From: Methylobacter sp.
GTDB taxonomy: Bacteria; Pseudomonadota; Gammaproteobacteria; Methylococcales; Methylomonadaceae
Direction: 5' to 3'
DNA: 64,000 nucleotides
Assembly (NCBI RefSeq): GCF_023227905.1
Contig: NZ_JALOCF010000009.1
Coordinates: 1 to 64,000, forward strand
Part shown: positions 36,649 through 45,280 of the stretch, piece after piece
Position numbering within the stretch: position 1 is the first letter of the stretch
How the letters are laid out: each line of letters begins with the position of its first letter
The notes under the pieces: generated by a model
Databases searched by the model: none
Told to the model about the DNA's origin: nothing
The model's input: the letters and a program-made list of their open reading frames with translations, nothing else
Translations under genes and position numbers: made by a program

Positions 36649-36996
36649 TTATAAAATAGCGAGTACGGTTTCCGGCGGGCGCCCGACTGCCGCTTTGCCA
36701 TTTGCAATGACAATAGGCCGCTCGATTAAAATAGGATTGTTCACCATGCCTTGTATCAGTGCGTGTCGATCCAGTGACGCATCGTCCAAGCCTGCTGCTT
36801 TATATTCGGCTTCTTTTTTGCGCATTAACTCGCGCGGCTCCATGTCCAGCTTTTGCAAAATGTCATCCAGTTCCTGGGGGCTCGGAGGCGTTTTAAGATA
36901 TTCGATAACTTCCGGTTCGATGCCTTGATCTTTCAATAACTGCAAGGTCTGACGCGATTTGCCGCAACGTGGATTGTGATAAATCTTTACGCTCAT
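36649..36996 (-). CDS. arsC: ArsC-family (glutaredoxin-type) arsenate reductase
   Basis: The 115-residue thioredoxin-fold protein has the ArsC start VKIYHNPRCGKSRQTLQLL, whose cysteine attacks arsenate, and the conserved NPILIERPIVIANGKA motif near the end. It is the glutathione/glutaredoxin-dependent type, unrelated to the low-molecular-weight phosphatase-type enzyme encoded at 46 kb. It may act in arsenate reduction or in a different thiol reaction. It sits upstream of wrbA. Confidence 0.9.
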   Translation of the reverse strand: MSVKIYHNPRCGKSRQTLQLLKDQGIEPEVIEYLKTPPSPQELDDILQKLDMEPRELMRKKEAEYKAAGLDDASLDRHALIQGMVNNPILIERPIVIANGKAAVGRPPETVLAIL

Positions 36997-37073
36997 GCTT
37001 CACCTGCTCATTAAAATAAAAAAGCTATAATAGCATTTTTAACAAAACTCACGCGTTGGAAAAGGCAATAACG

Positions 37074-37952
37074 ATGATGGACAGAGCAATGGATCGAGTA
37101 TGGGATCGAATCAAGCAGTACTGGTTATTAGCGCGATTTGACAAGCCTATCGGCATTCTGATTTTGTTGTGGCCGGCACTATGGGCGCTGTGGGTTGCCA
37201 GCGACGGCAAGCCTGATCTGCTGGTGCTGACCGTTATTTGCCTGGGTGTCGTGTTGATGCGGGCCGCCGGTTGCGTGATTAATGATTACGCAGACCGCGA
37301 CTTCGACCCGCACGTGGAACGCACCAAGCAGCGGCCTATCGCCGCCGGCAAGGTAAGTCCCAAGGAAGCGCTGACGGTTTTTATCGTGCTGTGCTTGTGC
37401 TCTTTCGGGCTGGTATTGTTGCTGAACACCTACACCATCATGCTGTCGTTCATCGGTGCATTTTTGGCCGCCAGCTATCCGTTTATGAAACGTTACACCC
37501 ATTTGCCCCAGGCTTATTTAGGCATGGCTTTCGGCTGGGCGGTTCCGATGTCGTTTGCCGCGCAGCTAGACAGCATTCCGCTCGTAGGTTGGATAATGTA
37601 TTTGGCCACCATATTATGGGCGCTGGTGTATGACACCATGTATGCGATGGTGGACAAGGACGATGATTTGAAAATAGGCGTTAAGTCGACCGCCATCCTG
37701 TTCGGCGCTTACGACCGTCACATCATGGCCGGATTGCAGTTGGTCATACTCGGATTGCTAATTATAGTCGGGCAAATGGCAAACGCCGGCTGGCCTTATT
37801 ATGGCGGGATTTTAATTGCGGCCGGTTTGTCGGCGTACCAGCAGAAATTGATTTTTCACCGGGAAAAAACGCTGTGTTTTAAGGCGTTTTTAAACAATAA
37901 CTGGTTTGGTATAGCTGTATTTTCAGGCTTGGTAGCGGATTATTGGCTTTGA
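37074..37952 (+). CDS. ubiA: 4-hydroxybenzoate polyprenyltransferase UbiA
   Basis: UbiA attaches the polyprenyl tail to 4-hydroxybenzoate in ubiquinone synthesis, in the inner membrane. Both Asp-rich motifs are present: NDYADRDFDPHVERTKQRP and DTMYAMVDKDDDLKIG. Seven to nine hydrophobic helices surround them. ATG 37074 with AAAAGG upstream is preferred; a TTG at 37056 is also in frame. A TATAAT hexamer at about 37025 could be the -10 box. Confidence 0.96.
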   Translation: MMDRAMDRVWDRIKQYWLLARFDKPIGILILLWPALWALWVASDGKPDLLVLTVICLGVVLMRAAGCVINDYADRDFDPHVERTKQRPIAAGKVSPKEALTVFIVLCLCSFGLVLLLNTYTIMLSFIGAFLAASYPFMKRYTHLPQAYLGMAFGWAVPMSFAAQLDSIPLVGWIMYLATILWALVYDTMYAMVDKDDDLKIGVKSTAILFGAYDRHIMAGLQLVILGLLIIVGQMANAGWPYYGGILIAAGLSAYQQKLIFHREKTLCFKAFLNNNWFGIAVFSGLVADYWL

Positions 37953-38240
37953 TGAATAAAGACGCTTGGCAAGAGTAAAGACCATGCCGTTATTTTTGCG
38001 GTCAAGCTTGTTGATTTCTTGCATGATAGCGTTGCTTCCTTTATAAATACGGCATCCCAATGATTGCTCATCAGCCTCGCTGTAGCAGGCTTTAACGGTG
38101 ATTTCAACAGGAAAGATCAAAAACTGAATTTATCCAATTTGTTAAAAAATACCTTTGTATTTTCTTTAGCATTGTTAGTAATATCACTTACATCTTTAGA
38201 CATTTTCTACCCAAACATCCTAAAGCATTGAGGAATGATC

Positions 38241-38540
38241 ATGACAACCATAGCAGACCCCATTATCGGCAGTTGGTACAAGGACGTAGAAAACAATCTG
38301 AAATTTAAAGTCATCGCCGTTGAAGAGAGCGATGATTCCATTGAAGTCCAGTACCTTAACGGCGATATTGGCGAATACGATCATGAAAGCTGGTATAACT
38401 CGACCTTCGATTATATCGAGGACCCGGAAGACTGGAGTGCGCCCTTTGACGATCTTGAAAGCGATGATCTGGGTTATACCGACCCCGACGAGCACCGGCC
38501 CAATCCCGAAGACATGGACATCGAAGATTACCTGGATTAA
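38241..38540 (+). CDS. Small acidic conserved protein (DUF6763-like)
   Basis: This protein of about 99 residues is very acidic, especially the C-terminal half (for example PFDDLESDDLGYTDPDEH). The N-terminal part GSWYKDVENNLKFKVIAV resembles a small beta domain. I recall similar short proteins in gammaproteobacteria without known function. ATG 38241 has AGGA at 6 bases; a second ATG at 38235 is in frame. It is followed 16 bases later by a P-loop protein, so the two may be co-expressed. Confidence 0.8.
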   Translation: MTTIADPIIGSWYKDVENNLKFKVIAVEESDDSIEVQYLNGDIGEYDHESWYNSTFDYIEDPEDWSAPFDDLESDDLGYTDPDEHRPNPEDMDIEDYLD

Positions 38541-38556
38541 TTAGGAAGAACATTAC

Positions 38557-39402
38557 ATGAAAATGAGTCCTCAGGAATTCCTGGACTGGAAAACAAAACG
38601 CATTACCCTGTTGGCAATGTCCGGTGCCGGAAAAACCACGCTGGCCAATAAATTGCCTAAAGCCAAATGGTTTCATTATTCCGGCGACTACCGGATAGGC
38701 ACAAAATATCTGGAAGAGCCTATCCTGGACAATATAAAACGCCAAGCCATGCGCGTTCCGTTTCTGCGCGAGCTGCTGCTTTCCGACTCCATCCATATCA
38801 GCAATAAAATAACCGTTGATAATCTGGCTCCGGTTTCCAGCTTTCTTGGCAAACTCGGCAATCCTGAGTCGGGCGGGTTGTCGCTGCACGAATTTAAGCG
38901 CCGCCAAAGGCTGCATCATCAGGCCGAAATTGCCGCAATGAATGATGTGCCGGAGTTTATTGATAAAGCAGTAGACATTTATGGCTATCAGCATTTTGTC
39001 AATGATGCGGGCGGCAGCGTTTGCGAGCTGGACTGCCCCGAAGTGCTGGAAACATTGGCGCAGAATACGCTGATTATCTACATTAAAATACCGTCGGCGC
39101 TGGAGCAAACCATTATTGACCGCGCAAAATCCGATCCCAAGCCCCTTTATTATCGGGAAGCGTTTCTTGATGAAAAACTGGCTGAATTCATGCAGCTTAG
39201 AAATTACTCTTCCGCCGATGCGATACAACCGGATGATTTTGTCTCCTGGATTTTTCCGGAGCTATTCAAATCCCGCTTACCTCGCTACCAAGCGATTGCC
39301 GATCAATACGGCTATACGGTTGATGCGAATGATGTGGCCACCGTTAAAGGTGAGGATGACTTTATCCGCCTTATCGCCGATGCGCTTGCTTCCCAGCAAT
39401 AA
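38557..39402 (+). CDS. P-loop NTPase of unknown function
   Basis: This 281-residue protein has one clear Walker A motif, LLAMSGAGKTTLANKLP, near residue 22, so it binds ATP or GTP. The central part (EFKRRQRLHHQAEIAAM and FVNDAGGSVCELDCPEVL) looks like a nucleotide/polynucleotide-kinase type fold, but I cannot name a family. It lies between a small acidic protein and metA with close spacing, which suggests one transcript. Confidence 0.78.
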   Translation: MKMSPQEFLDWKTKRITLLAMSGAGKTTLANKLPKAKWFHYSGDYRIGTKYLEEPILDNIKRQAMRVPFLRELLLSDSIHISNKITVDNLAPVSSFLGKLGNPESGGLSLHEFKRRQRLHHQAEIAAMNDVPEFIDKAVDIYGYQHFVNDAGGSVCELDCPEVLETLAQNTLIIYIKIPSALEQTIIDRAKSDPKPLYYREAFLDEKLAEFMQLRNYSSADAIQPDDFVSWIFPELFKSRLPRYQAIADQYGYTVDANDVATVKGEDDFIRLIADALASQQ

Positions 39403-39420
39403 TATGGGAGGAGCCCGCTT

Positions 39421-40485
39421 ATGCCCTTAGTTGCTCATACTGATTTACCCACTTTCCAGCGCCTTCGTGAGGAAGGGGAGGAAATATTAGATCCCGACCG
39501 CGCCAGTAACCAGGACATACGGGAAATGCACATCGGCCTGCTCAATATGATGCCCGATGCGGCATTGGAGGCGACAGAACGGCAGTTTTTCCGATTGGTG
39601 GGGGCGTGCAATCAAATTGTTCAATTTCATGTGCATCCTTTTACCATTGAAGGGTTGAGTCGAAGCCCGGAAGCGCAAGCCCATATTGCCAAATATTACG
39701 AACCCTTTGAGAAAATCAAGCGGGATGGATTAGATGCGCTGATTATCAGCGGCGCTAATGTTACCCATCCCCACTTGCCCGAAGAGGAGTTTTGGCAGCC
39801 GTTGGCCGAAGTTTTTTTCTGGGCCAAGGAAAACGTCACATCGACACTTTGTTCGTGCCTTGCGACCCATGCGGTCATTCAATACTGCTATGGCATTGAG
39901 CGCACGCGCTTGCCGGCCAAGCGCTGGGGCGTGTTTTCGCACAAGCTAACCAACCGCACGCACCCGCTGGTCGCGGAAATCAACACCCGTTTCGATGTCC
40001 CTCATTCCCGGTTTAATGAAATATTCCAAAACGATATGGAGCGGCACGGGATTAAAGCCCTGGCTGTCAGCAAGGATGCCGGCGTACATCTTGCGGTCAG
40101 CCCGGATGGTTTTCGCATTGTGTTTTTCCAGGGACATCCTGAGTATGATGACATCAGCCTGTTAAAAGAATACAAGCGGGAAGTCTTGCGCTTTTATCGC
40201 GGCGAACGGGATGACTATCCGCCGTTTCCCGAAAATTACTTTAATGATGCCGTACAGCAGATATTGGTTCGTTATGAACAAGTGGTCAGGTCGGCCAAAC
40301 AAAACGGGCAGAGGCTGGAAGAATTTCCGGAAAACCTGATCCTGGAGCACATTGACAATACCTGGAGCGACACGGCAAAAGCGGTATTCAACAACTGGCT
40401 GGGAAAGATTTATCAACTCACCCATCAGGAGCGGGGCCTGCCTTTTATGGACGGCGTAGATCCAAACAACCCCTTGGGTTTATAG
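39421..40485 (+). CDS. metA: Homoserine O-acyltransferase MetA (HTS family)
   Basis: MetA activates homoserine with succinyl- or acetyl-CoA, the first committed step of methionine synthesis. The catalytic Cys is in STLCSCLATHAVIQYCYG; His and the Glu of the triad lie in VFFQGHPEYD, and the N-terminal NMMPDAALEATERQF is family-typical. Its 354 residues slightly exceed E. coli MetA (309). AGGAG precedes the ATG. Acyl-donor choice cannot be judged here. Confidence 0.92.
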   Translation: MPLVAHTDLPTFQRLREEGEEILDPDRASNQDIREMHIGLLNMMPDAALEATERQFFRLVGACNQIVQFHVHPFTIEGLSRSPEAQAHIAKYYEPFEKIKRDGLDALIISGANVTHPHLPEEEFWQPLAEVFFWAKENVTSTLCSCLATHAVIQYCYGIERTRLPAKRWGVFSHKLTNRTHPLVAEINTRFDVPHSRFNEIFQNDMERHGIKALAVSKDAGVHLAVSPDGFRIVFFQGHPEYDDISLLKEYKREVLRFYRGERDDYPPFPENYFNDAVQQILVRYEQVVRSAKQNGQRLEEFPENLILEHIDNTWSDTAKAVFNNWLGKIYQLTHQERGLPFMDGVDPNNPLGL

Positions 40486-40953
40486 ATGCATACCGAGTTT
40501 TTGCAGCAAGCCATTGATCTGGCCGTGGAAAATGCCAAGTCAGGGCAAGGCGGCCCTTACGGGGCGATTATCGTAAAAGACAACCAAGTGATTACCGCCA
40601 GCGGCAACAGAGTCACCAGTACCATTGACCCTACCGCTCATGCGGAAGTGATGGCTATCCGCCTGGCTTGCCAGAAACTGCATGATTTCCAGTTGCGAGG
40701 CTGCATTCTCTACTCCAGCTGCGAACCCTGCCCTATGTGTTTGGGGGCCATTTACTGGGCGAGGCTTGAAAGAGTTTATTTTGCCTGTAGCCGGCATGAT
40801 GCCGCTGCCGCCAACTTTGACGACAGCTTTATTTACGATGAGATTTCTGTTTTGCCGCATGAGCGCAGTATTGCCATGCTGCATTTGAACCTGCCGAATG
40901 CGATGCAGCCGTTCAATATTTGGGCTGAAAAAAGCGATAAGGTGCTTTATTAA
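40486..40953 (+). CDS. Cytidine/guanine-deaminase-fold nucleobase deaminase
   Basis: This zinc deaminase has the two signature motifs: HAEVMAIRLA (His ligand plus catalytic Glu) and SSCEPCPMCLGAIYWARL (PCxxC). The 155-residue length and RVYFACSRHDAA segment are closest to guanine deaminase (GuaD) and the related TadA-like enzymes. Its ATG follows directly on the metA stop codon, so translation is coupled. Likely role is purine salvage, with some doubt over substrate. Confidence 0.88.
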   Translation: MHTEFLQQAIDLAVENAKSGQGGPYGAIIVKDNQVITASGNRVTSTIDPTAHAEVMAIRLACQKLHDFQLRGCILYSSCEPCPMCLGAIYWARLERVYFACSRHDAAAANFDDSFIYDEISVLPHERSIAMLHLNLPNAMQPFNIWAEKSDKVLY

Positions 40954-40962
40954 AAACAGGCT

Positions 40963-41033
40963 AAAGGCGAAGAGAGCGGCCCTATGTAGCTTATGACTTA
41001 TATGCTCCTACGTGACGGAGTTTTTTCGCCTTT
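40963..41033. repeat. Inverted repeat with GCC/CTTT-rich arms
   Basis: AAAGGCGAA (40963-40971) can pair with TTCGCCTTT (41025-41033), followed by further CGCCC/CTTT runs up to 41050. It lies just after the deaminase gene and may act as a transcript end, but its wording looks like a dispersed intergenic repeat. Confidence 0.5.
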
Positions 41034-41055
41034 CGCCCTTTGCCTTTCGTCTCCA

Positions 41056-41460
41056 TTATTTATCGGCTATCTTAATTAGCCACCCGGCCTGATCGTAACA
41101 TCCCAATTCTGCTGTGGCTTTGGCATTGATTCTGACAAATTGGCCATTCAAAGTTGCCGGCAGCTTGGCCTTAACCCGGTGAAAGCTGCTGTTGCTTTCA
41201 ACCGTATACTCAAGGTTCTGATTTTTAGCCGTCAATTTAATGGAGTCTGGTTTGGCCCAAGGCGAGATCATGAAAGAAAGCGTTGATTCAGGCGGAACCT
41301 CAGTTTTCTCGGGTTCTTGATAGACGGGAAGGTTAAAATCCCTGAACTGGGGTTTCTTGCAAATTTCATCTGTCTTGCCAGGATCATAGGCACTTGCCGT
41401 GCCGGCAACTAACGCCGCAGCAATAAATAGCAAGGGGCTAAGCATTTTTGTTATTTTCAT
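41056..41460 (-). CDS. Secreted protein of unknown function
   Basis: The 134-residue precursor has a Sec signal peptide (MKITKMLSPLLFIAAALVAG, cleavage near TASA-YD). The mature domain of about 110 residues contains two cysteines (EICKKPQF and ELGCYDQAGW) that could form a disulfide, and an alternating beta-type pattern (SIKLTAKNQNLEYTVESNSS). I do not recognise a family. ATG 41460 directly precedes the signal; 41466 is also possible. Confidence 0.75.
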   Translation of the reverse strand: MKITKMLSPLLFIAAALVAGTASAYDPGKTDEICKKPQFRDFNLPVYQEPEKTEVPPESTLSFMISPWAKPDSIKLTAKNQNLEYTVESNSSFHRVKAKLPATLNGQFVRINAKATAELGCYDQAGWLIKIADK

Positions 41461-41690
41461 ATCCACTCCTCTAAAAAGGCGTTGTGTCGCCAGTGATGAC
41501 TCCGGTAAAGCCGCTGTGTTTAACGGGGAGCCATATTAATTATTCTTCTAATAAATTCAACTTGCCGCGACATTTATACAAACGCTACGCGGACGCCCGA
41601 TAAATCAAATACACATTCATATCCTTCAGACAAAACCGATGATGTCTTGTACAATATCGGAAGTTTAAATTTTAGCAAGAGAACACCACA

Positions 41691-42797
41691 TTGAGCGAAC
41701 AAAATCAAGAAAACATGACAAATTCGCCGGGAGCGAATTTGCATTTACCCGCAGGGTGCCGGGCAGGAGAGCCCGGCATGAATTATAAAAGTGCCGGCGT
41801 TGATATTGAGGCCGGCAATGCCTTAGTTGAACGCATCAAGCCTATTGCCGCCAGAACAAGGACGGCAGGTGTCATGGCGGGCTTAGGCGGTTTTGGCTCC
41901 ATGTTTGAGTTGCCGTTGGATCGTTATCAGCAGCCGGTTCTGGTTTCCGGTACCGACGGCGTAGGCACCAAGCTGAAGCTGGCCAATGAGCTGGGAGTTC
42001 ATGACACCATCGGCATCGATCTGGTTGCGATGTGCGTTAACGATATTATCGTTCAAGGTGCAGAGCCTTTGTTTTTTCTGGATTACTTTGCCACCGGCAA
42101 GCTGGATGTCGATACTGCCGCGGCGGTTGTAGACGGCATTGGTAAAGGCTGTGAATTGGCAGGCGCGGCGCTGGTCGGCGGCGAAACAGCGGAAATGCCA
42201 GGCATGTATGCGGACGGCGAGTATGATCTGGCGGGTTTTTGCGTCGGCATCGTGGAAAAAAGCAAAGTGCTTGACGGCAGCAAAGTCAACGTCGGCGACA
42301 AACTGATTGGCATCGCATCATCCGGTCCGCATTCCAACGGTTATTCCTTAATCCGTAAAATCATTGCCCACAGTAATGCAGCACTTTCCGATACCTTCAA
42401 TGGCCAAACCTTGGGCGCGGCCTTGCTGGAACCGACCCGAATCTACGTTAAATCGTTGTTGGCGTTGCTGGACAAAGTGTCGGTACACGCGCTTGCGCAT
42501 ATTACCGGCGGGGGGCTGACAGAGAATCTGCCACGCGTGCTTCCGCAAGGCACCAACGCCCACATTGATCTTGCTTCCTGGGAGTTTCCGGGCATCTTCA
42601 AGTGGTTGCAGGATAAAGGTAATGTCTCTCAGGCAGATATGCTGGTTACCTTTAATTGCGGCATCGGCATGATCGTTTGTGTTGCTCCCGAAGATGAGCG
42701 GGCAACGCTTGAAACGCTTGGCCAATTGGGCGAACAGGCCGTTACTATCGGCGAACTGGTTGCGTCGGAAGGCAAGCCGGAAGTTAAATACCTTTAA
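41691..42797 (+). CDS. purM: Phosphoribosylformylglycinamidine cyclo-ligase PurM, repeat-derived N-terminus
   Basis: PurM (AIR synthetase) closes the imidazole ring in purine synthesis, using ATP. The conserved core begins NYKSAGVDIEAGNALVERIK and includes VSGTDGVGTKLKLA, GIDLVAMCVNDII and GGGLTENLPRVLP. The start is unusual. TTG 41691 gives SEQNQENM then about 20 residues encoded by a double-hairpin repeat (NSPGANLHLPAGCRAGEPG). ATG 41715 lies within that leader, and ATG 41778 begins just at the conserved core, with AGGAG 8 bases upstream inside the repeat. Which start is used is open. Confidence 0.95.
   Translation: MSEQNQENMTNSPGANLHLPAGCRAGEPGMNYKSAGVDIEAGNALVERIKPIAARTRTAGVMAGLGGFGSMFELPLDRYQQPVLVSGTDGVGTKLKLANELGVHDTIGIDLVAMCVNDIIVQGAEPLFFLDYFATGKLDVDTAAAVVDGIGKGCELAGAALVGGETAEMPGMYADGEYDLAGFCVGIVEKSKVLDGSKVNVGDKLIGIASSGPHSNGYSLIRKIIAHSNAALSDTFNGQTLGAALLEPTRIYVKSLLALLDKVSVHALAHITGGGLTENLPRVLPQGTNAHIDLASWEFPGIFKWLQDKGNVSQADMLVTFNCGIGMIVCVAPEDERATLETLGQLGEQAVTIGELVASEGKPEVKYL
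41718..41778. repeat. Double-hairpin repeat inserted in the 5' end of purM
   Basis: AAATTCG pairs with CGAATTT (41720-41740) and TGCCGGGC with GCCCGGCA (41757-41778). Between them is TTTGCATTTACCCGCAGGG, matching the copy at 7092-7110 with two changes. The stems are unrelated in sequence but equivalent in structure. Here the repeat is in frame with purM and has no stop codon. Confidence 0.8.
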
Positions 42798-42830
42798 ACT
42801 GGCTTTAACTATTCTCACTTAAGGCATATC

Positions 42831-42873
42831 ACACGAAGAACAAGAAGTTTTTATCCTGACTTTTTCTTCGTGT
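42831..42873. terminator. Inverted repeat downstream of purM
   Basis: ACACGAAGAA (42831-42840) pairs with TTCTTCGTGT (42864-42873), 34 bases after the purM stop, with a T-rich right arm. It could end purM transcription, but its sequence belongs to the dispersed 'cgaagaac' repeats also seen at 10.4 and 53.8 kb. Confidence 0.5.
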
Positions 42874-42874
42874 C

Positions 42875-42952
42875 TCGGCAATTGCTCCTGCATTCCCCCA
42901 CGAGGATGTGGGGGATGCAGATTTTGCATGGAGCAAAAATCTGTCCATGCAG
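42875..42952. repeat. REP-like palindromic repeat, copy A
   Basis: Contains a stem CATTCCCCCAC / GTGGGGGATG, then CAGATTTTGC / GCAAAAATCTG, with TGCATGGA / TCCATGCA as an alternative pairing. The same block recurs at 47.8 and 54.0 kb. The overlapping stems mean two competing folds are possible. Confidence 0.75.
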
Positions 42953-43050
42953 TCGTTCGTGGTAAAACTCTCTTAAGCTATTGTGTAAAACTGCATAAAA
43001 CATCAGGCGTTTGATCTCGTAACAACGGGACAAACGCTTCCGCCAGTAAT

Positions 43051-43293
43051 TTAAAGCCCAGAATATGCCCCATCAATAATAGTGGCGGCAATCTCTCTAT
43101 CATCTTGCCAGTTAGAAATATCATCAATAAAGCTTTTAGCGATTTTTAGCACATCCAGCGGAATTTGCTTCAGATAAGCCATCGTAAAAAGCCAGTGACG
43201 ATTCCAGACGCTCGTCGGAATGAATTCGATTTTCGGTATTTTATTACCAATATCATGATGATGCCTGTTATGGAGAGATTGTCTGCAATCCAT
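43051..43293 (-). CDS. Hypothetical protein, doubtful
   Basis: An 80-residue frame with an ATG start (MDCRQSLHNRHHHDIGNK...), ending DREIAATIIDGAYSGL. No domain is recognised. It is the only frame of any length in the 576-base gap between purM and the HerA-like gene, and it lies close to repeats. It could be a remnant of a larger gene; I give it low confidence. Confidence 0.3.
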   Translation of the reverse strand: MDCRQSLHNRHHHDIGNKIPKIEFIPTSVWNRHWLFTMAYLKQIPLDVLKIAKSFIDDISNWQDDREIAATIIDGAYSGL

Positions 43294-43373
43294 TTCTGAA
43301 AGAAGCGTTGCTTTCTTGCAAGCGGTCGCTGTGCTAGGATGCCTTAAATTGTCATCATTGAAAGGACATTCTT

Positions 43374-44840
43374 ATGCAGGAAATTTTAATTGGCGGTCAG
43401 AACGGTATTCAAGTCATTATGGACGCTGCAATGGCTAATCGCCATGGCATGATTTCAGGGGCGACCGGTACGGGTAAAACAATTACCCTGCAAATTCTCG
43501 CTGAAGGTTTTTCAAAAATAGGTGTTCCTGTTTTTCTAGCCGATATCAAAGGCGATCTGTCCGGTATTACAGTTCCCGGTCAGCCCCATGAGAAAATTTC
43601 CGAGCGTGTTCAACAGATTGGCATCGCTAATTATCAGCATCGCGGTAATCCAGCTGTTTTCTGGGATATTTTTGCCAAAACCGGATGTCCGGTGCGCACC
43701 ACTATTTCAGATATGGGGCCGTTATTGCTCAGCAATTTGCTGGAGTTGAATGATACGCAAACCGGGGTTCTTTACAGTTGCTTTAAAATCGCCGATGACA
43801 ATGGCCTGCTATTGCTGGATTTAAAAGATTTGCGCGCCATGTTGCGCTGGATGGGCGATGAGTCTAAAGAGCTGCAAACAGAGTACGGCAATATTTCCGA
43901 TGCAAGCATTGGCGCCATCCAAAGGCAGTTATTGGTGCTGGAAGAGCAGGGTGCTGAGATGTTTTTTGGCGAGCCTGCCATACAGCTGGAAGATTTTTGT
44001 AAAACGGATTTTTCGGGCAATGGCGTCATCAGCATTCTTGATGCGACCGAGCTGACTAGAAAATCACCGCGTTTATATGCCACTTTTTTACTCTGGCTGC
44101 TATCCGATTTATTCGAAAACTTACCGGAAGTCGGCGATTCGGACCGCCCCAAGCTGGTGCTGTTTTTCGATGAAGCGCATCTGCTGTTTGATCAAGCCCC
44201 CAAAGTATTGGTGGATAAGATCGAACAAATTGTCAGGTTGATTCGTTCCAAGGGCGTAGGTGTTTATTTTATCAGTCAAAGTCCGCTGGATGTTCCCGAA
44301 GATATTTTGGGCCAGCTGGGCCTTAAAATTCAACATGCCTTAAGAGCTTACACGCCGAAAGATCAACAAGTAATCAAAAGCGTCGCCGCAACATTTCGTA
44401 GTAATCCAAAGATAAATACAGAAGCCGCTATTCAGGAATTGAAGACAGGCGAAGCCTTGGTTTCAGTACTGAATAAAGATGGTAGTCCAGCACCGGTCGA
44501 GCGAATTTTCATTTGTCCGCCTGAATCTCAACTAGGCTCGATATCCCCGCAGCAACGCGACGAAATAATGCGTCGATCACCCTTTAGCGGCCGGTATGAG
44601 CAGGAAATTGACCGGGAGTCAGCCTATGAATTGCTTAAAAGAAAAGCCGAACTGCAGGACAGCCAGGCGGTAAAAGATCCACAAATCAAACAGCCGACAA
44701 AAACAACATCCAGTCAGTCAAGTGGCCGGCAAAGCGTCGGCGAAGCGCTGCTAAAAAGTGCGGCGCGTAGCATCGGCAGTACGGTAGGCAGGCAGATTAT
44801 TCGAGGCATTATGGGCTCGTTATTGGGTGGCCGGCGATAA
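43374..44840 (+). CDS. HerA-like DUF853 family ATPase (YjgR-like)
   Basis: This predicted ATPase of the HerA/FtsK group has 488 residues. Walker A is MISGATGTGKTITLQILAEG, split here as GATGTGKTITL; Walker B is KLVLFFDEAHLLF; an arginine-finger-like region follows (VRLIRSKGVGVYFISQSPLD). The C-terminal tail is Ser/Gln-rich and ends in GSLLGGRR. The function is not established; related HerA proteins process DNA ends. An AAAGGA ribosome binding site precedes the ATG. Confidence 0.9.
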   Translation: MQEILIGGQNGIQVIMDAAMANRHGMISGATGTGKTITLQILAEGFSKIGVPVFLADIKGDLSGITVPGQPHEKISERVQQIGIANYQHRGNPAVFWDIFAKTGCPVRTTISDMGPLLLSNLLELNDTQTGVLYSCFKIADDNGLLLLDLKDLRAMLRWMGDESKELQTEYGNISDASIGAIQRQLLVLEEQGAEMFFGEPAIQLEDFCKTDFSGNGVISILDATELTRKSPRLYATFLLWLLSDLFENLPEVGDSDRPKLVLFFDEAHLLFDQAPKVLVDKIEQIVRLIRSKGVGVYFISQSPLDVPEDILGQLGLKIQHALRAYTPKDQQVIKSVAATFRSNPKINTEAAIQELKTGEALVSVLNKDGSPAPVERIFICPPESQLGSISPQQRDEIMRRSPFSGRYEQEIDRESAYELLKRKAELQDSQAVKDPQIKQPTKTTSSQSSGRQSVGEALLKSAARSIGSTVGRQIIRGIMGSLLGGRR

Positions 44841-44850
44841 TTCAAGCCCT

Positions 44851-44985
44851 GCTTCTGCAACAGCTCAACAAGCGCTTCAGCCGATAGCGGCGGGCTTTTG
44901 ATATAGCCTTGGTACAAGTCGCAGTTTTTTTCCTGCAAGAACGCCAGTTACTGCGGTGTTTCTACACCTGTGTTGTTGAGAAGCC
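44851..44985 (-). pseudogene. Remnant of an EAL-domain (c-di-GMP phosphodiesterase) gene
   Basis: On the minus strand the frame reads GVETPQ, a stop codon, then LAFLQEKNCDLYQGYIKSPP and LSAEALVELLQKQG. This is the C-terminal end of an EAL domain (usual GVET..Q..L...GCDLxQGY..). Upstream the similarity is lost, and the 3' end abuts the HerA-like gene. The internal stop and truncation show a decayed fragment. Confidence 0.8.
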
Positions 44986-45280
44986 CCATAATCTTCTTTG
45001 ATTTCCCGACAAGCAGTTTGCAGTCTTTTTCAATTTAAGGTGTGCGGCTGGAAAGCCTGCTTCATCCAGTGCCGTAGGGGCAGCGCGTTAATATCGCTAC
45101 GCTGGGGCTGCTGTGAGAAAAAATCCACTGTATAGGTTTGTTTTCTGGCGTGATTGAGTTTAATGATAAAATGACGGATTGCTTTTTATCGCCCGGAAGA
45201 TTTTGCAGCAGGTGCAAAAAATTTTGGCTGATGGCAAACTAAAATTATCTCAATCACCACCACAGCGGAAATTCGTAATC

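Noticed and set aside
37923..38120. 65-codon minus-strand frame overlapping the 3' end of ubiA
   Set aside because: Starts with TTG without a ribosome binding site, overlaps ubiA and has no recognisable domain; the composition alone is not enough.
42851..43033. Short frame with HGQIFAPCKICIPHILVG
   Set aside because: The peptide is a translation of the REP-like repeat; the same words appear at 47639-47914, so it reflects repeat sequence, not a gene.
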